From assembly GCA_030451965.1 (NCBI GenBank), contig JAKDNE010000076.1, positions 1 through 11,013 of the forward strand: a DNA stretch of 11,013 nt. Reading direction: 5' to 3'. A model generated the notes under the pieces. The model worked only from the letters and a program-made list of their open reading frames with translations, was not told where the DNA came from and searched no databases. The position numbers and the translations under genes are program-made. How positions within the stretch are numbered: position 1 is the first letter of the stretch; every line of letters begins with the position of its first letter. This DNA is from Brachybacterium sp. (GTDB lineage: Bacteria; Actinomycetota; Actinomycetes; Actinomycetales; Dermabacteraceae). Shown here one piece after another: positions 1-5,849 of the stretch.

Positions 1-1
1 T

Positions 2-67
2 GCGGTGGCCGGCTCCGTCGCGCTCTACGAGATCCAGCGGCAGCGCCGCACCGCCCCGCCGGGCTGA
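2..67 (+). CDS. 3' end of an unidentified rightward gene (partial)
   Basis: An open frame enters from the left edge and ends in TGA at 65-67, giving a 21-residue tail that reads AVAGSVALYEIQRQRR followed by TAPPG. A small hydrophobic run followed by a basic stretch would fit the last membrane helix and cytoplasmic tail of a membrane protein, but 21 residues are too few to name a family. Its stop lies 12 bases from the stop of the leftward peptidase gene, so the two are tail to tail, which is typical of a genuine gene end. The call rests only on the open frame, plausible composition and this arrangement. Confidence 0.45.
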   Translation, partial: AVAGSVALYEIQRQRRTAPPG

Positions 68-79
68 CCCTCCGGGCTC

Positions 80-586
80 TCAGGCCCCGCCGAGCGCGGC
101 ACGGACCAGCGGGGCGCCGAGCAGCCCCAGGAACGGTCCGGCCAGGAGCACGGGGCCGAGAGCGAAGCGCACCCCGGGCCGCCGGGTCGCAGCCATCACC
201 ACCATTCCGAGCACCCCAGCGAGCAGCGCGATGCCCAGCAGAGCGGCGATCAGCACCTCGCCGCCGAGCGACGCCGCCATCAGCACCACCACCGGAAGCG
301 TCTTAGCATCGCCCATGCCCAGCAGCGTCGGAGCGACCAGCGCCACCAGGATCGCTCCGATGCCCAGCACCAGGGCCAGGACCACAGCCGTGCGCAGGTC
401 CCCGCGCAGCGGGGGCAGCAGCAGCCCGAGCGCCAGCAGCGCCGTCCCCACCGCAGCGGTGAGCACTGCCACCCAGCGGTTCGGCAGCCGATGCTCGCCG
501 CCGTCGACCCACGAGAGCACCGCCGCGGGGGGCAGGTACACCACCAGCAGCACACCGATCAGGAACGGGGAGATCTCGGGCACCAC
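80..586 (-). CDS. A24-family prepilin peptidase-like membrane protein
   Basis: 168 residues, almost entirely hydrophobic with about five or six predicted membrane segments. Two aspartates characteristic of the A24 aspartic peptidases are visible: D28 in VDGGEHRLPNR and D93 in GMGDAK, the GxGD motif. The family cleaves leader peptides of type IV pilins or Flp/Tad pilins at the cytoplasmic membrane face. The protein has the short form with no N-terminal cysteine-rich methylase domain, as in CpaA/TadV-type enzymes and many actinobacterial homologues. The start is GTG at 586; I see no strong Shine-Dalgarno before it and no better in-frame ATG, so the start is the weakest part. No pilin or secretion genes are in the window, so its substrate cannot be inferred from context. 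It lies 84 bases downstream of the DUF5703 gene on the same strand. Confidence 0.8.
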   Translation of the reverse strand: MVPEISPFLIGVLLVVYLPPAAVLSWVDGGEHRLPNRWVAVLTAAVGTALLALGLLLPPLRGDLRTAVVLALVLGIGAILVALVAPTLLGMGDAKTLPVVVLMAASLGGEVLIAALLGIALLAGVLGMVVMAATRRPGVRFALGPVLLAGPFLGLLGAPLVRAALGGA

Positions 587-670
587 GCCATTGCATCAGA
601 ACCGGACGGACATCGGGGAGGCCGGAGCCGGACTGTGGAGCGCCGGCCGGCCGTGCCGGGACGGTGCGGC

Positions 671-949
671 CTACAGCGTGGAGCGCACGCGGACGATGCG
701 CCGCCGCATCCAGACCTTCCGGCCCCCACCGATGTACAGGCGCGTGCGGGCATGCTCCCAGCGTCCGTACTCCGCCTGCTCGGCCAGCTCGGCCCGCACC
801 TGTCCGATGGAGGTGCCTCGTGGCACGGTGAGGATCTGGAATTCGTAGTCCTCCGAGCGACGTCCGCGTTCGACGGGAAGATCCCGCCACTCACGCGGCT
901 CGCTGATGTGCTGGACACCGGCGACGAGGGCAGTGCGGGGTCGGATCAA
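671..949 (-). CDS. DUF5703 family small basic protein
   Basis: The C-terminal ~60 residues (from about Y35) carry the pattern I recall for the actinobacterial DUF5703 family: YEF-LTVPRGTS, then AEYGRWEHARTRLY, then a very basic end KVWMRRRIVRVRSTL. Function is unknown; the basic tail might bind nucleic acid or ribosomes, but that is speculation. Start choice: the open frame extends upstream to 1117, but TTG at 949 is preceded by AGGAGA (961-956) at a 6-base spacing, the best ribosome-binding site in the region. This gives 92 residues. An ATG at 982 lacks a clear site, and the longer upstream part is composition-driven and unlike the family. The gene is divergent from the acidic-tail gene and is probably followed by the prepilin-peptidase gene. 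Family identification is fairly secure; the non-ATG start is inferred. Confidence 0.75.
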   Translation of the reverse strand: MIRPRTALVAGVQHISEPREWRDLPVERGRRSEDYEFQILTVPRGTSIGQVRAELAEQAEYGRWEHARTRLYIGGGRKVWMRRRIVRVRSTL

Positions 950-961
950 CGGTGTTCTCCT
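950..961 (-). promoter_or_regulatory. Ribosome-binding site deciding a TTG start
   Basis: On the minus strand AGGAGA (961-956) is followed by ACACCG and then TTG at 949-947. This is a near-ideal Shine-Dalgarno and spacing, and it sets the DUF5703 start well inside the longer open frame. Confidence 0.6.
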
Positions 962-1026
962 GTGCTCGGTGACCTGCGGCATGACCTGCGACAGCCGTCT
1001 TCGCTCCGCGCCCGGCGGATGTCGCG

Positions 1027-1075
1027 GGGACGAGTCCCGATCCGTGATCGGTCTTCTGCTGACGAGAAGCTCGTC
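1027..1075. repeat. Cluster of perfect short inverted repeats in the divergent region
   Basis: Three perfect inverted repeats lie within 49 bases: GGGAC-GA-GTCCC (1027-1038), CCGATC-CGT-GATCGG (1037-1051) and GACGAG-AAG-CTCGTC (1061-1075). The first and third also share direct copies of GACGAG (1029-1034, 1061-1066) and GTCCC (1034-1038, 1073-1077). They sit between the divergent DUF5703 and acidic-tail genes, where an operator or an mRNA hairpin would be expected. In DNA this GC-rich short palindromes arise by chance, so the density and the two 6-3-6 arrangements are the argument, not any known consensus. Confidence 0.35.
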
Positions 1076-1103
1076 CCACTGTCCATTGTGCCGTCGGACG
1101 ATG

Positions 1104-1115
1104 TACCGTCCAAGC
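1104..1115 (+). promoter_or_regulatory. Possible -10 box for a leaderless start (acidic-tail gene)
   Basis: TACCGT (1104-1109) fits the TAnnnT core of actinobacterial -10 elements and lies six bases before ATG 1116, where transcription would begin on the start codon. No Shine-Dalgarno precedes ATG 1116. No convincing -35 is visible. It is weaker than the TATGAT boxes found before mshC and the PAC2 gene. Confidence 0.3.
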
Positions 1116-1421
1116 ATGAACTCGGATCCTCGCTCCGCTCTTGCTGCGCTGATCGCTGCCTTCGAACGTCACTACGAGGCGGCCGCCTCCTCGCGAGGCG
1201 ATGACGACCCCGCTCTCGATGCGGCCACGGAGCAGGTCGCCACGGCCTTCGACGCCTACGACGACGCCCTCTTCGACGCCTACGAGATCGCCACACCGCT
1301 CATCGTGTTCGACGACGACGACGATGATGATGACGATGATGACGACGACTTCGACGACCTCGACGACTTCGATGACGAGGACGATGACGACGACGATGAC
1401 GAGGACGATTCCGGCCGCTGA
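1116..1421 (+). CDS. Small protein with C-terminal poly-aspartate tail
   Basis: 101 residues in two parts. Residues 1-65 look helical and soluble (AALIAAFERHYEAAASS, then an ATEQVATAFDAYDDALFDAY stretch ending TPLIVF). Residues 66-98 are an acidic tail in which 30 of 33 residues are Asp or Glu (28 Asp), broken only by Phe and Leu. I recall similar short actinobacterial proteins with this helical head and acidic tail, often annotated only as hypothetical or loosely as primosomal protein; I would not assign that function. The tail could be a DNA or RNA mimic, a metal or cation binder, or a docking tail. The head's regular pattern and synonymous GAC/GAT mixing argue for a real coding gene. ATG 1101 would add five residues (MYRPS), but ATG 1116 fits the -10 spacing better. 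It is divergent from DUF5703 and upstream of uppP. Confidence 0.7.
   Translation: MNSDPRSALAALIAAFERHYEAAASSRGDDDPALDAATEQVATAFDAYDDALFDAYEIATPLIVFDDDDDDDDDDDDDFDDLDDFDDEDDDDDDDEDDSGR
1311..1409 (+). repeat. GAC/GAT codon repeat tract encoding the poly-Asp tail
   Basis: 33 consecutive codons, of which 28 are Asp (19 GAC, 9 GAT) and 2 are GAG. The tract begins with 13 Asp codons in a row. The mixed codons keep it from being a pure trinucleotide repeat, but it remains a likely site of slippage and length variation between strains. Confidence 0.9.
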
Positions 1422-1459
1422 GAGCCGGTCTCCGCCCGGGCCCCTCCCCGGCACCTCCA

Positions 1460-1521
1460 CGTACTCTTCACCACTGCTCCGCTGCGCGGGGCCGGGCTTA
1501 CCGCCCGGCGCCGCGTACTCT
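1460..1521 (+). promoter_or_regulatory. Repeated CGTACTCT, possible tandem -10 boxes before uppP
   Basis: The octamer CGTACTCT occurs twice, at 1460-1467 and 1514-1521, 54 bases apart. Each contains TACTCT, which fits TAnnnT. The second would place transcription near 1528, leaving a leader of about 58 bases before uppP. No clear -35 is seen for either, so this is a suggestion only. Confidence 0.25.
1491..1509 (+). terminator. GC-rich hairpin downstream of the acidic-tail gene
   Basis: GCCGGGC (1491-1497) and GCCCGGC (1503-1509) form a perfect 7-bp stem around the loop TTACC. There is no T-run after it. It lies 70 bases after the acidic-tail stop and could be a T-less terminator or a structured part of the uppP leader. 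Confidence 0.3.
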
Positions 1522-1530
1522 GTCCGGGGC

Positions 1531-1550
1531 CCGCGGTCGCCGCACCGCGG
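1531..1550 (+). other. Hairpin in the probable uppP mRNA leader
   Basis: CCGCGGT (1531-1537) and ACCGCGG (1544-1550) form a perfect 7-bp stem with a 6-base loop. It lies between the second CGTACTCT and the uppP ribosome-binding site, so it could sit near the 5' end of the uppP transcript and affect stability or read-through. Confidence 0.3.
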
Positions 1551-1585
1551 CGCCGTCAGAGCCCTGAGTCGATCGAGGAGAGTTC

Positions 1586-2458
1586 ATGTCGTTCATCGAG
1601 GCGGTCATCCTGGGGCTGGTCCAGGGATTGTCCGAGTTTCTTCCGATCTCCTCGAGCGCCCACGTGCGCGTGGTCGGCGAACTGATGGCCCCCGGCCAGG
1701 ACCCCGGCGCGGCATTCACCGCGATCATCCAGCTCGGCACCGAGACGGCCGTGCTGATCTACTTCTGGAACGACATCAGCCGCATCATCGGCAAATGGTT
1801 CCGTGCCCTGGCGGGGAAGGTCCCGCACTCCGATCCGGATGTCCGGATGGGCTGGCTGGTGATCCTCGGCTCCATCCCGATCGGCGTGCTGGGGCTGCTG
1901 CTCGAGGAGCAGATCGACTACAGCCTGCGGAACCTCTACATCACCTCGGCGATGCTGATCTTCTTCGGCATCCTGCTGGGCTTCGCCGACCGGATCGCCC
2001 CGCAGCGCAAGGAGCTCACGCAGCTCACCGTGCGCGACGGCATCATCTTCGGCTTCGCCCAGGCGCTCGCGCTCATCCCCGGCGTCTCCCGCTCCGGCGG
2101 GACCATCACCGCAGGCCTCCTGATGGGGTACAAGCGCGAGGCCGCCGCCCGCTATGCCTTCCTGCTGGCCGTCCCGGCGGTGTTCGCGTCCGGCCTGTAC
2201 AAGGCCGCCAAGGAGGTCCCGGTGCTGCTCACGGCCGACGGCCGCGCCGCGGCGGCGACAGCGGGGGAGCCCTCCCTGATGGCGATGGTGGTCGCGACCG
2301 TGGTGGCCTTCGGCGTGGGCTATGCCGTGATCGTCTGGTTCATGCGGATCATCGAGAACCACTCCTATCTGATGTTCGTCGCCTACCGCATCGTCGCGGG
2401 ACTGCTGCTGCTGGGTCTGCTCTGGTTCGGTGCCGTCGATCCGCTGGGCGGGGCCTGA
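1586..2458 (+). CDS. uppP: Undecaprenyl-diphosphate phosphatase
   Basis: 290 residues, the usual length for UppP/BacA. This polytopic membrane enzyme dephosphorylates undecaprenyl diphosphate at the outer face of the membrane, recycling the lipid carrier for peptidoglycan and other envelope polymers; excess enzyme gives bacitracin resistance. Both family signatures are present: the N-terminal QGLSEFLPISSSAH (residues 13-26, with E17, S24 and H26) and PGVSRSGGT (165-173, containing the catalytic R169). Several hydrophobic membrane helices follow, including one near the C-terminus. ATG 1586 has AGGAG at 1576-1580, a 5-base spacing. mshC follows 34 bases after the stop but seems to have its own promoter. 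In Mycobacterium tuberculosis the homologue (Rv2136c) also lies near mshC, supporting conserved order. Confidence 0.97.
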   Translation: MSFIEAVILGLVQGLSEFLPISSSAHVRVVGELMAPGQDPGAAFTAIIQLGTETAVLIYFWNDISRIIGKWFRALAGKVPHSDPDVRMGWLVILGSIPIGVLGLLLEEQIDYSLRNLYITSAMLIFFGILLGFADRIAPQRKELTQLTVRDGIIFGFAQALALIPGVSRSGGTITAGLLMGYKREAAARYAFLLAVPAVFASGLYKAAKEVPVLLTADGRAAAATAGEPSLMAMVVATVVAFGVGYAVIVWFMRIIENHSYLMFVAYRIVAGLLLLGLLWFGAVDPLGGA

Positions 2459-2480
2459 GCCGAACGAGGCCCGCGGATCG

Positions 2481-2493
2481 TATGATCGAGGCG
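2481..2493 (+). promoter_or_regulatory. -10 box TATGAT for a leaderless mshC mRNA
   Basis: TATGAT (2481-2486) differs from the TATAAT consensus at one base and is followed by exactly six bases before GTG 2493. Transcription starting about seven bases after the box would begin on the start codon. The -35 region, over the end of uppP, shows no good TTGACA match. Confidence 0.6.
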
Positions 2494-3743
2494 TGCATTC
2501 CTGGACCTCCCCCGCTCTCGATCCCCTCCCCGCCTCCGGTGTGCCGTTGAGGCTGTATGACACCCGTGCCGGGAGGATCGCGCCGATCCTTCCGCTGACT
2601 CCGGGGACCGCCCGGCTGTACGTCTGCGGCATCACGCCGTACGACTCCACCCATCTGGGGCACGCGGCGACGTACCACGCCGCGGACCTGATGCGTCGAG
2701 CGCTGCAGGACACCGGCCTCGAGGTCGAGATGGCGCAGAACATCACCGACCTCGACGATCCGCTGCTCGAGCGCGCCGCCCGTGACGGGGTGGGCTGGCG
2801 TGAGCTCGCCGCCTCCCAGGTCGAGCTGTTCACCCAGGACATGGAGGCGCTGCGGATCATCGCTCCGGAGACCTACCGGTCCGTGAGCGAGGCGATGGAC
2901 CAGATCATCGCCGTGGTCCGCACCCTGCACGAGCGTGGCCGTGCCTACCCGGTGGAGGCGAGCGATGCCGCCGGACCCGATTGGTACCTCGACCTCTCCA
3001 TCGACGGTGCGCTCGGGGACGTCTCCGGCTGGTCCGAGGAGCAGATGCTCGAGGTCTTCGCCGACCGCGGCGGCGACCCGACCCGCGAGGGCAAGCGCGG
3101 CGCCTTCGATCCGCTGCTGTGGCGGGCCGAGCGCAAGGGCGAGCCCGCCTGGGACGCCGCGGAGCTCGGGCGCGGCAGGCCCGGATGGCACGTGGAGTGC
3201 GTATGCATCGCGGAGGACGGGATCGGGCTGCCCTTCGACATCCAGGCCGGTGGCAGCGACCTGATCTTCCCCCACCACGACCTCAGCGCCGCGCACTCCG
3301 CGGCACTGGGACGCCCCTTCGCCGCCGCCTACGCGCACAGCGGCATGGTCGCCTACCAGGGTGAGAAGATGAGCAAGTCGCTGGGCAACCTGGTGTTCGT
3401 GCACCGTCTGGTGCGCGAGGGCGTGGATCCGATGGTGATCCGCCTGGCGCTGATGGCGCATCACTACCGCAGCGACTGGGAGTGGGCCGACCAGGAGCTG
3501 GAGCGCGCGGCCGCCCGGCTCGAGCGCTACCGCGTCGCCGCCCGTCGCGGCGGGCGCTATCCCGCGACGGTCGAGGAGATGCGGTCCGCCCTGCGCGACG
3601 ACCTCGACACCGCTCGCGCGCTGGAGGCGCTGGACGCCTGGGCCGAGGGCGGGGTCTCCGCGCGGTCGGACGACATGGCCCCCGGACCCGGCGATGTCGC
3701 CGCCGCGGCAGACGCTCTGTTCGGGATCACGCTCGAGAGCTGA
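2493..3743 (+). CDS. mshC: L-cysteine:1D-myo-inositol 2-amino-2-deoxy-glucopyranoside ligase
   Basis: 416 residues, matching the ~414 of mycobacterial MshC. It performs the ATP-dependent ligation of cysteine to GlcN-inositol, the penultimate step of mycothiol synthesis in the cytoplasm. It is a cysteinyl-tRNA synthetase relative without the tRNA-binding C-terminal part. Visible features are the HIGH-like THLGHA (H54-H57), KMSKS at 292-296, and zinc ligands C45 (YVCGITPYD), C236 (HVECVC) and a His in FPHHD (261-262). The GITPYD stretch is typical of MshC rather than CysS. Start: GTG 2493 gives VHSW, matching the M-x-S-W beginning I recall in the family; the upstream ATG 2430 would lie inside uppP and add 21 unrelated residues. 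It converges with the PAC2 gene 57 bases away. Confidence 0.96.
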   Translation: MHSWTSPALDPLPASGVPLRLYDTRAGRIAPILPLTPGTARLYVCGITPYDSTHLGHAATYHAADLMRRALQDTGLEVEMAQNITDLDDPLLERAARDGVGWRELAASQVELFTQDMEALRIIAPETYRSVSEAMDQIIAVVRTLHERGRAYPVEASDAAGPDWYLDLSIDGALGDVSGWSEEQMLEVFADRGGDPTREGKRGAFDPLLWRAERKGEPAWDAAELGRGRPGWHVECVCIAEDGIGLPFDIQAGGSDLIFPHHDLSAAHSAALGRPFAAAYAHSGMVAYQGEKMSKSLGNLVFVHRLVREGVDPMVIRLALMAHHYRSDWEWADQELERAAARLERYRVAARRGGRYPATVEEMRSALRDDLDTARALEALDAWAEGGVSARSDDMAPGPGDVAAAADALFGITLES

Positions 3744-3792
3744 CCGCAGGGTCGTCGGCACCGAGCTCCCCGGCGCTGTGCTCCTGCGCGGC

Positions 3793-3816
3793 GCGCGAGC
3801 TCACTCGGACTCGCGC
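3793..3816. terminator. Hairpin between convergent mshC and PAC2 gene
   Basis: GCGCGAG (3793-3799) pairs perfectly with CTCGCGC (3810-3816) around a 10-base loop that contains the PAC2 gene stop codon (3801-3803). The position at a tail-to-tail junction suits a shared terminator, but there is no T-run in either direction and the local GC content makes such stems common. Confidence 0.3.
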
Positions 3817-4610
3817 CGTCGGCGCAGGAACTGCTCGAACTCCTTGGCGATCGCGTCGCCGCTGGCCTCCGGCAGCCCGGCCGCGTCCTGGGCGCGCTCC
3901 AGGCGGCGCACGTACTCGGCCACGTCCTCGTCGGTGCGCGCCAGCTCGTCGACCCCGCGCTCCCAGGCCTCCGCATCCTCGACCAGCTCGTCGAGCGGGA
4001 TCGGGGCGCTGATGAGCTCCTGCACCTCCCGCATCAGCCCCAGCACCGCCTTCGGCGAGGAGTCCTGCGAGACGTAGTGGGGGACCTGCACCCAGATGCT
4101 GGTGGTGCGCAGCCCGGCGCTGGCGGTGCGACGGGCCAGGATCGTGGGCACGCCGATCGGACCGGTGTACAGCTCGGATCCCTCCACGGGCTGGGCGGGC
4201 ACCGGCTCCACATCGGCGGAGACCGGCAGCGGCCGGGAATGGGGGGAGTCCGCGAGCAGGGCCCCGAGACCGATCACGGAACTGACGTCCAGCGCCTGCA
4301 GCTGCTCGAGCACCTCGTCGCAGAAGCGCTTCCAGTGCAGCGAGGGCTCGGGACCCATGACGGTCACGATCTCGGGGCCGCGCGGCGGTGTCACCAGGTG
4401 CAATCGGGTGTCCGGCCAGTCGACGACCCGCAGGCCGTCCTCCGTGGTGTGGATCTCTGGACGATTGATCTGGAAGTCGATGAACTCCTCGGCATCGACC
4501 GCGCCCGCCGGCCGGCTGGGCCAGACCTCATGCAGATGCTCGATCACCCCGGTGGCTGCCTCGCCGGCATCGTTCCATCCGTGGAAAGCCGTGATGGCGA
4601 TTCGACTCAT
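3801..4610 (-). CDS. PAC2 family protein (DUF75 type)
   Basis: 269 residues. It belongs to the PAC2 family, named after a eukaryotic proteasome assembly chaperone; the bacterial members have no established function and occur across actinobacteria regardless of proteasome content. Recognisable landmarks are FHGWNDAGEAATGVIEHL near the N-terminus, PHSRPLPV in the middle, WVQVPHYVSQDSSPKA, AWERGVDEL, and the C-terminal LPEASGDAIAKEFEQFLRRR. The M. tuberculosis homologue (Rv2125) lies between mshC and trmI, as here. Start: GTG 4613 and ATG 4610 are adjacent; TATGAT ends six bases before ATG 4610 and no Shine-Dalgarno is present, so a leaderless ATG 4610 start is chosen. The gene is divergent from the M50 protease gene. 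Confidence 0.9.
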   Translation of the reverse strand: MSRIAITAFHGWNDAGEAATGVIEHLHEVWPSRPAGAVDAEEFIDFQINRPEIHTTEDGLRVVDWPDTRLHLVTPPRGPEIVTVMGPEPSLHWKRFCDEVLEQLQALDVSSVIGLGALLADSPHSRPLPVSADVEPVPAQPVEGSELYTGPIGVPTILARRTASAGLRTTSIWVQVPHYVSQDSSPKAVLGLMREVQELISAPIPLDELVEDAEAWERGVDELARTDEDVAEYVRRLERAQDAAGLPEASGDAIAKEFEQFLRRRRESE

Positions 4611-4622
4611 CACCCCATCATA
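4611..4622 (-). promoter_or_regulatory. -10 box TATGAT for a leaderless PAC2-gene mRNA
   Basis: On the minus strand TATGAT (4622-4617) is followed by GGGGTG and then ATG at 4610. Box and six-base spacing are identical to those before mshC. No convincing -35 is seen. Confidence 0.55.
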
Positions 4623-4639
4623 GGCTCAGGAACACGGGT

Positions 4640-4645
4640 TATCCT
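4640..4645 (+). promoter_or_regulatory. Possible -10 box for the M50 protease gene
   Basis: TATCCT fits TAnnnT and would start transcription near 4652, giving a leader of about 39 bases that includes the GGAGGAGA ribosome-binding site. It is back to back with the PAC2-gene -10 about 18 bases away on the other strand. No -35 match is evident. Confidence 0.3.
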
Positions 4646-4690
4646 CGGCCTGCCTGGGGATCCCCGCCCCGGCGGCGGAGGAGACGGATC

Positions 4691-5806
4691 ATGACCAGCC
4701 CCACGGTGCGCCTCGGGCCGCTGCCGGCGCTGCGGATCAGCCCGGGCACTCTGCTCACCGTGCTGTTGTTCGCGGTTCTCATGTATCCCTCGCTGGCCCG
4801 TGGCGGCGTCGCCCCGACCACGGCGGTGCTGCTGGCGCTCGGCATCGGGATGTTCATGATCGTCTCGGTGCTCGTGCACGAGGTCGCTCACGCACTGGTC
4901 GCCCGCGGTTTCGGCGCCAGCGTCGACCACATCGCCCTGACCCTGTGGGGCGGGCACACCCAGTACCGCTCCCGCCAGATGTCCACGCTCGGCTCCCTGC
5001 TGGTCTCACTGTCCGGCCCGGCGGCGAACCTGCTGCTGGCCGGGCTGTCCGCCGGCATCGTGCAGCTGGCCGACCCCGGCACCGCCGTGGCCGTGTTCTT
5101 CTCGGTCAGCTCCTGGCTGAACCTCGTCCTGGCCGTGTTCAACCTGCTGCCCGGGCTGCCCATGGACGGCGGCCGCGCCCTCGAGACGCTCCTCGGGGCA
5201 ATGCTGAGGAGCCCCGAGGCCGGCACCCGGATCACGGCCTGGCTCGGACGGGCCATCGCCGTGGCGGTGGTGGCCTACCCTCTGTCGCTGATCGTGCGCA
5301 GCGGCGGAGCCGGCGGCTTCTCCCTGCTCACCCTGGTCTGGGCGCTGCTGATCGCCGGGATGCTCTGGCAGGGCGCCACGCAGGCGCTGGCCGGAGCCAC
5401 GCTCCAGGGCCGCATCCGCACCCTGGACGCCGCCTCCCTCGCCAGGCCGGTGCGCGTCGTCCCGCCGCAGTCACCGCTGGCGGACCTCGAGCCCTCCGCA
5501 GACCTCTCCGCCGTGCTGATCCTGGATCGCTCCGCTGCCCGACCGGGCGTCATCGGCCGCGCCTCCCGCATCGACCCGGCCGCAGCCGCCGCGGTCCCGT
5601 CCGCGCAGCACGGGGCGACCCCGGTCCACGCAGTGGCCGAGTCGATCGGCGAGCTCGGAGCGCTGCCCGCCGCATTGCGCGGTGATGCCCTCATGGACGC
5701 GATGCTCTCCCGTCCCGCCCCCGTGTACCTGGTCCTGGACGAGGACGGCACCGCCCGCGGTGTGATCATGAGCGCGGACGTCAACGCATTCCTGCGCGCA
5801 CGGTGA
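4691..5806 (+). CDS. M50 (site-2 type) membrane metalloprotease
   Basis: 371 residues. It is an intramembrane zinc protease of the S2P/M50 family. The zinc-binding HEVAH (63-67) lies in a hydrophobic segment, and the third ligand motif NLLPGLPMDGG (N151 to G161, D159) follows in another; LSGPAANLLLAG is a further family landmark. Members cleave membrane-anchored substrates such as anti-sigma factors or signal-peptide remnants; the substrate here is unknown. The C-terminal ~130 residues are cytoplasmic-looking; their end (PAPVYLVLDEDGTARGVIMSADV) resembles the last strand and helix of a CBS domain, so this may be a degenerate CBS pair as in other actinobacterial M50-CBS proteins. ATG 4691 has GGAGGAGA about seven bases upstream. 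trmI follows 43 bases after the stop, probably from its own promoter. Confidence 0.92.
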   Translation: MTSPTVRLGPLPALRISPGTLLTVLLFAVLMYPSLARGGVAPTTAVLLALGIGMFMIVSVLVHEVAHALVARGFGASVDHIALTLWGGHTQYRSRQMSTLGSLLVSLSGPAANLLLAGLSAGIVQLADPGTAVAVFFSVSSWLNLVLAVFNLLPGLPMDGGRALETLLGAMLRSPEAGTRITAWLGRAIAVAVVAYPLSLIVRSGGAGGFSLLTLVWALLIAGMLWQGATQALAGATLQGRIRTLDAASLARPVRVVPPQSPLADLEPSADLSAVLILDRSAARPGVIGRASRIDPAAAAAVPSAQHGATPVHAVAESIGELGALPAALRGDALMDAMLSRPAPVYLVLDEDGTARGVIMSADVNAFLRAR

Positions 5807-5836
5807 ACATCATGGTGGGCGCCGCTGCGCGGGCCA

Positions 5837-5849
5837 TATGCTGGAACGC
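5837..5849 (+). promoter_or_regulatory. -10 box TATGCT for a leaderless trmI mRNA
   Basis: TATGCT (5837-5842) is followed by seven bases and ATG 5850. The earlier in-frame ATG at 5838 lies inside the box itself and has no Shine-Dalgarno, so it is unlikely to be used. No clear -35 is visible. This would be the promoter of the whole trmI-arc-dop-pup-pafA operon. Confidence 0.45.

Noticed and set aside
587..670. Palindromic GGCCGGCC-rich gap as a terminator after the DUF5703 gene
   Set aside because: Only short alternative stems of about five base pairs form and no T-run follows; it is indistinguishable from GC-rich background.
1311..1409. GAC/GAT tract as a microsatellite or CRISPR-like array
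   Set aside because: It stays in one reading frame, with Phe, Leu and Glu interruptions and no spacers; it is better explained as a coding low-complexity tail.
891..1460. Leftward 189-residue open frame with Val/Ile-rich runs opposite the poly-Asp tract
   Set aside because: It is the antisense reading of GAC/GAT codons (GTC/ATC); it overlaps the real gene and the DUF5703 leader and resembles no protein family.
2430..2492. mshC start at ATG 2430
   Set aside because: It overlaps the end of uppP and adds residues unlike MshC; GTG 2493 yields the expected N-terminus and sits right after TATGAT.
1201..2550. Long rightward open frame (449 codons) spanning the acidic-tail gene, the gap and uppP
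   Set aside because: It is Arg/Pro/Thr-rich frame-shifted reading of uppP, whose own frame has all family motifs and a strong ribosome-binding site.
5838..5849. trmI start at the first ATG (5838)
   Set aside because: This ATG lies within the -10-like TATGCT and lacks a ribosome-binding site; ATG 5850 fits a leaderless start. Not excluded without 5'-end data.
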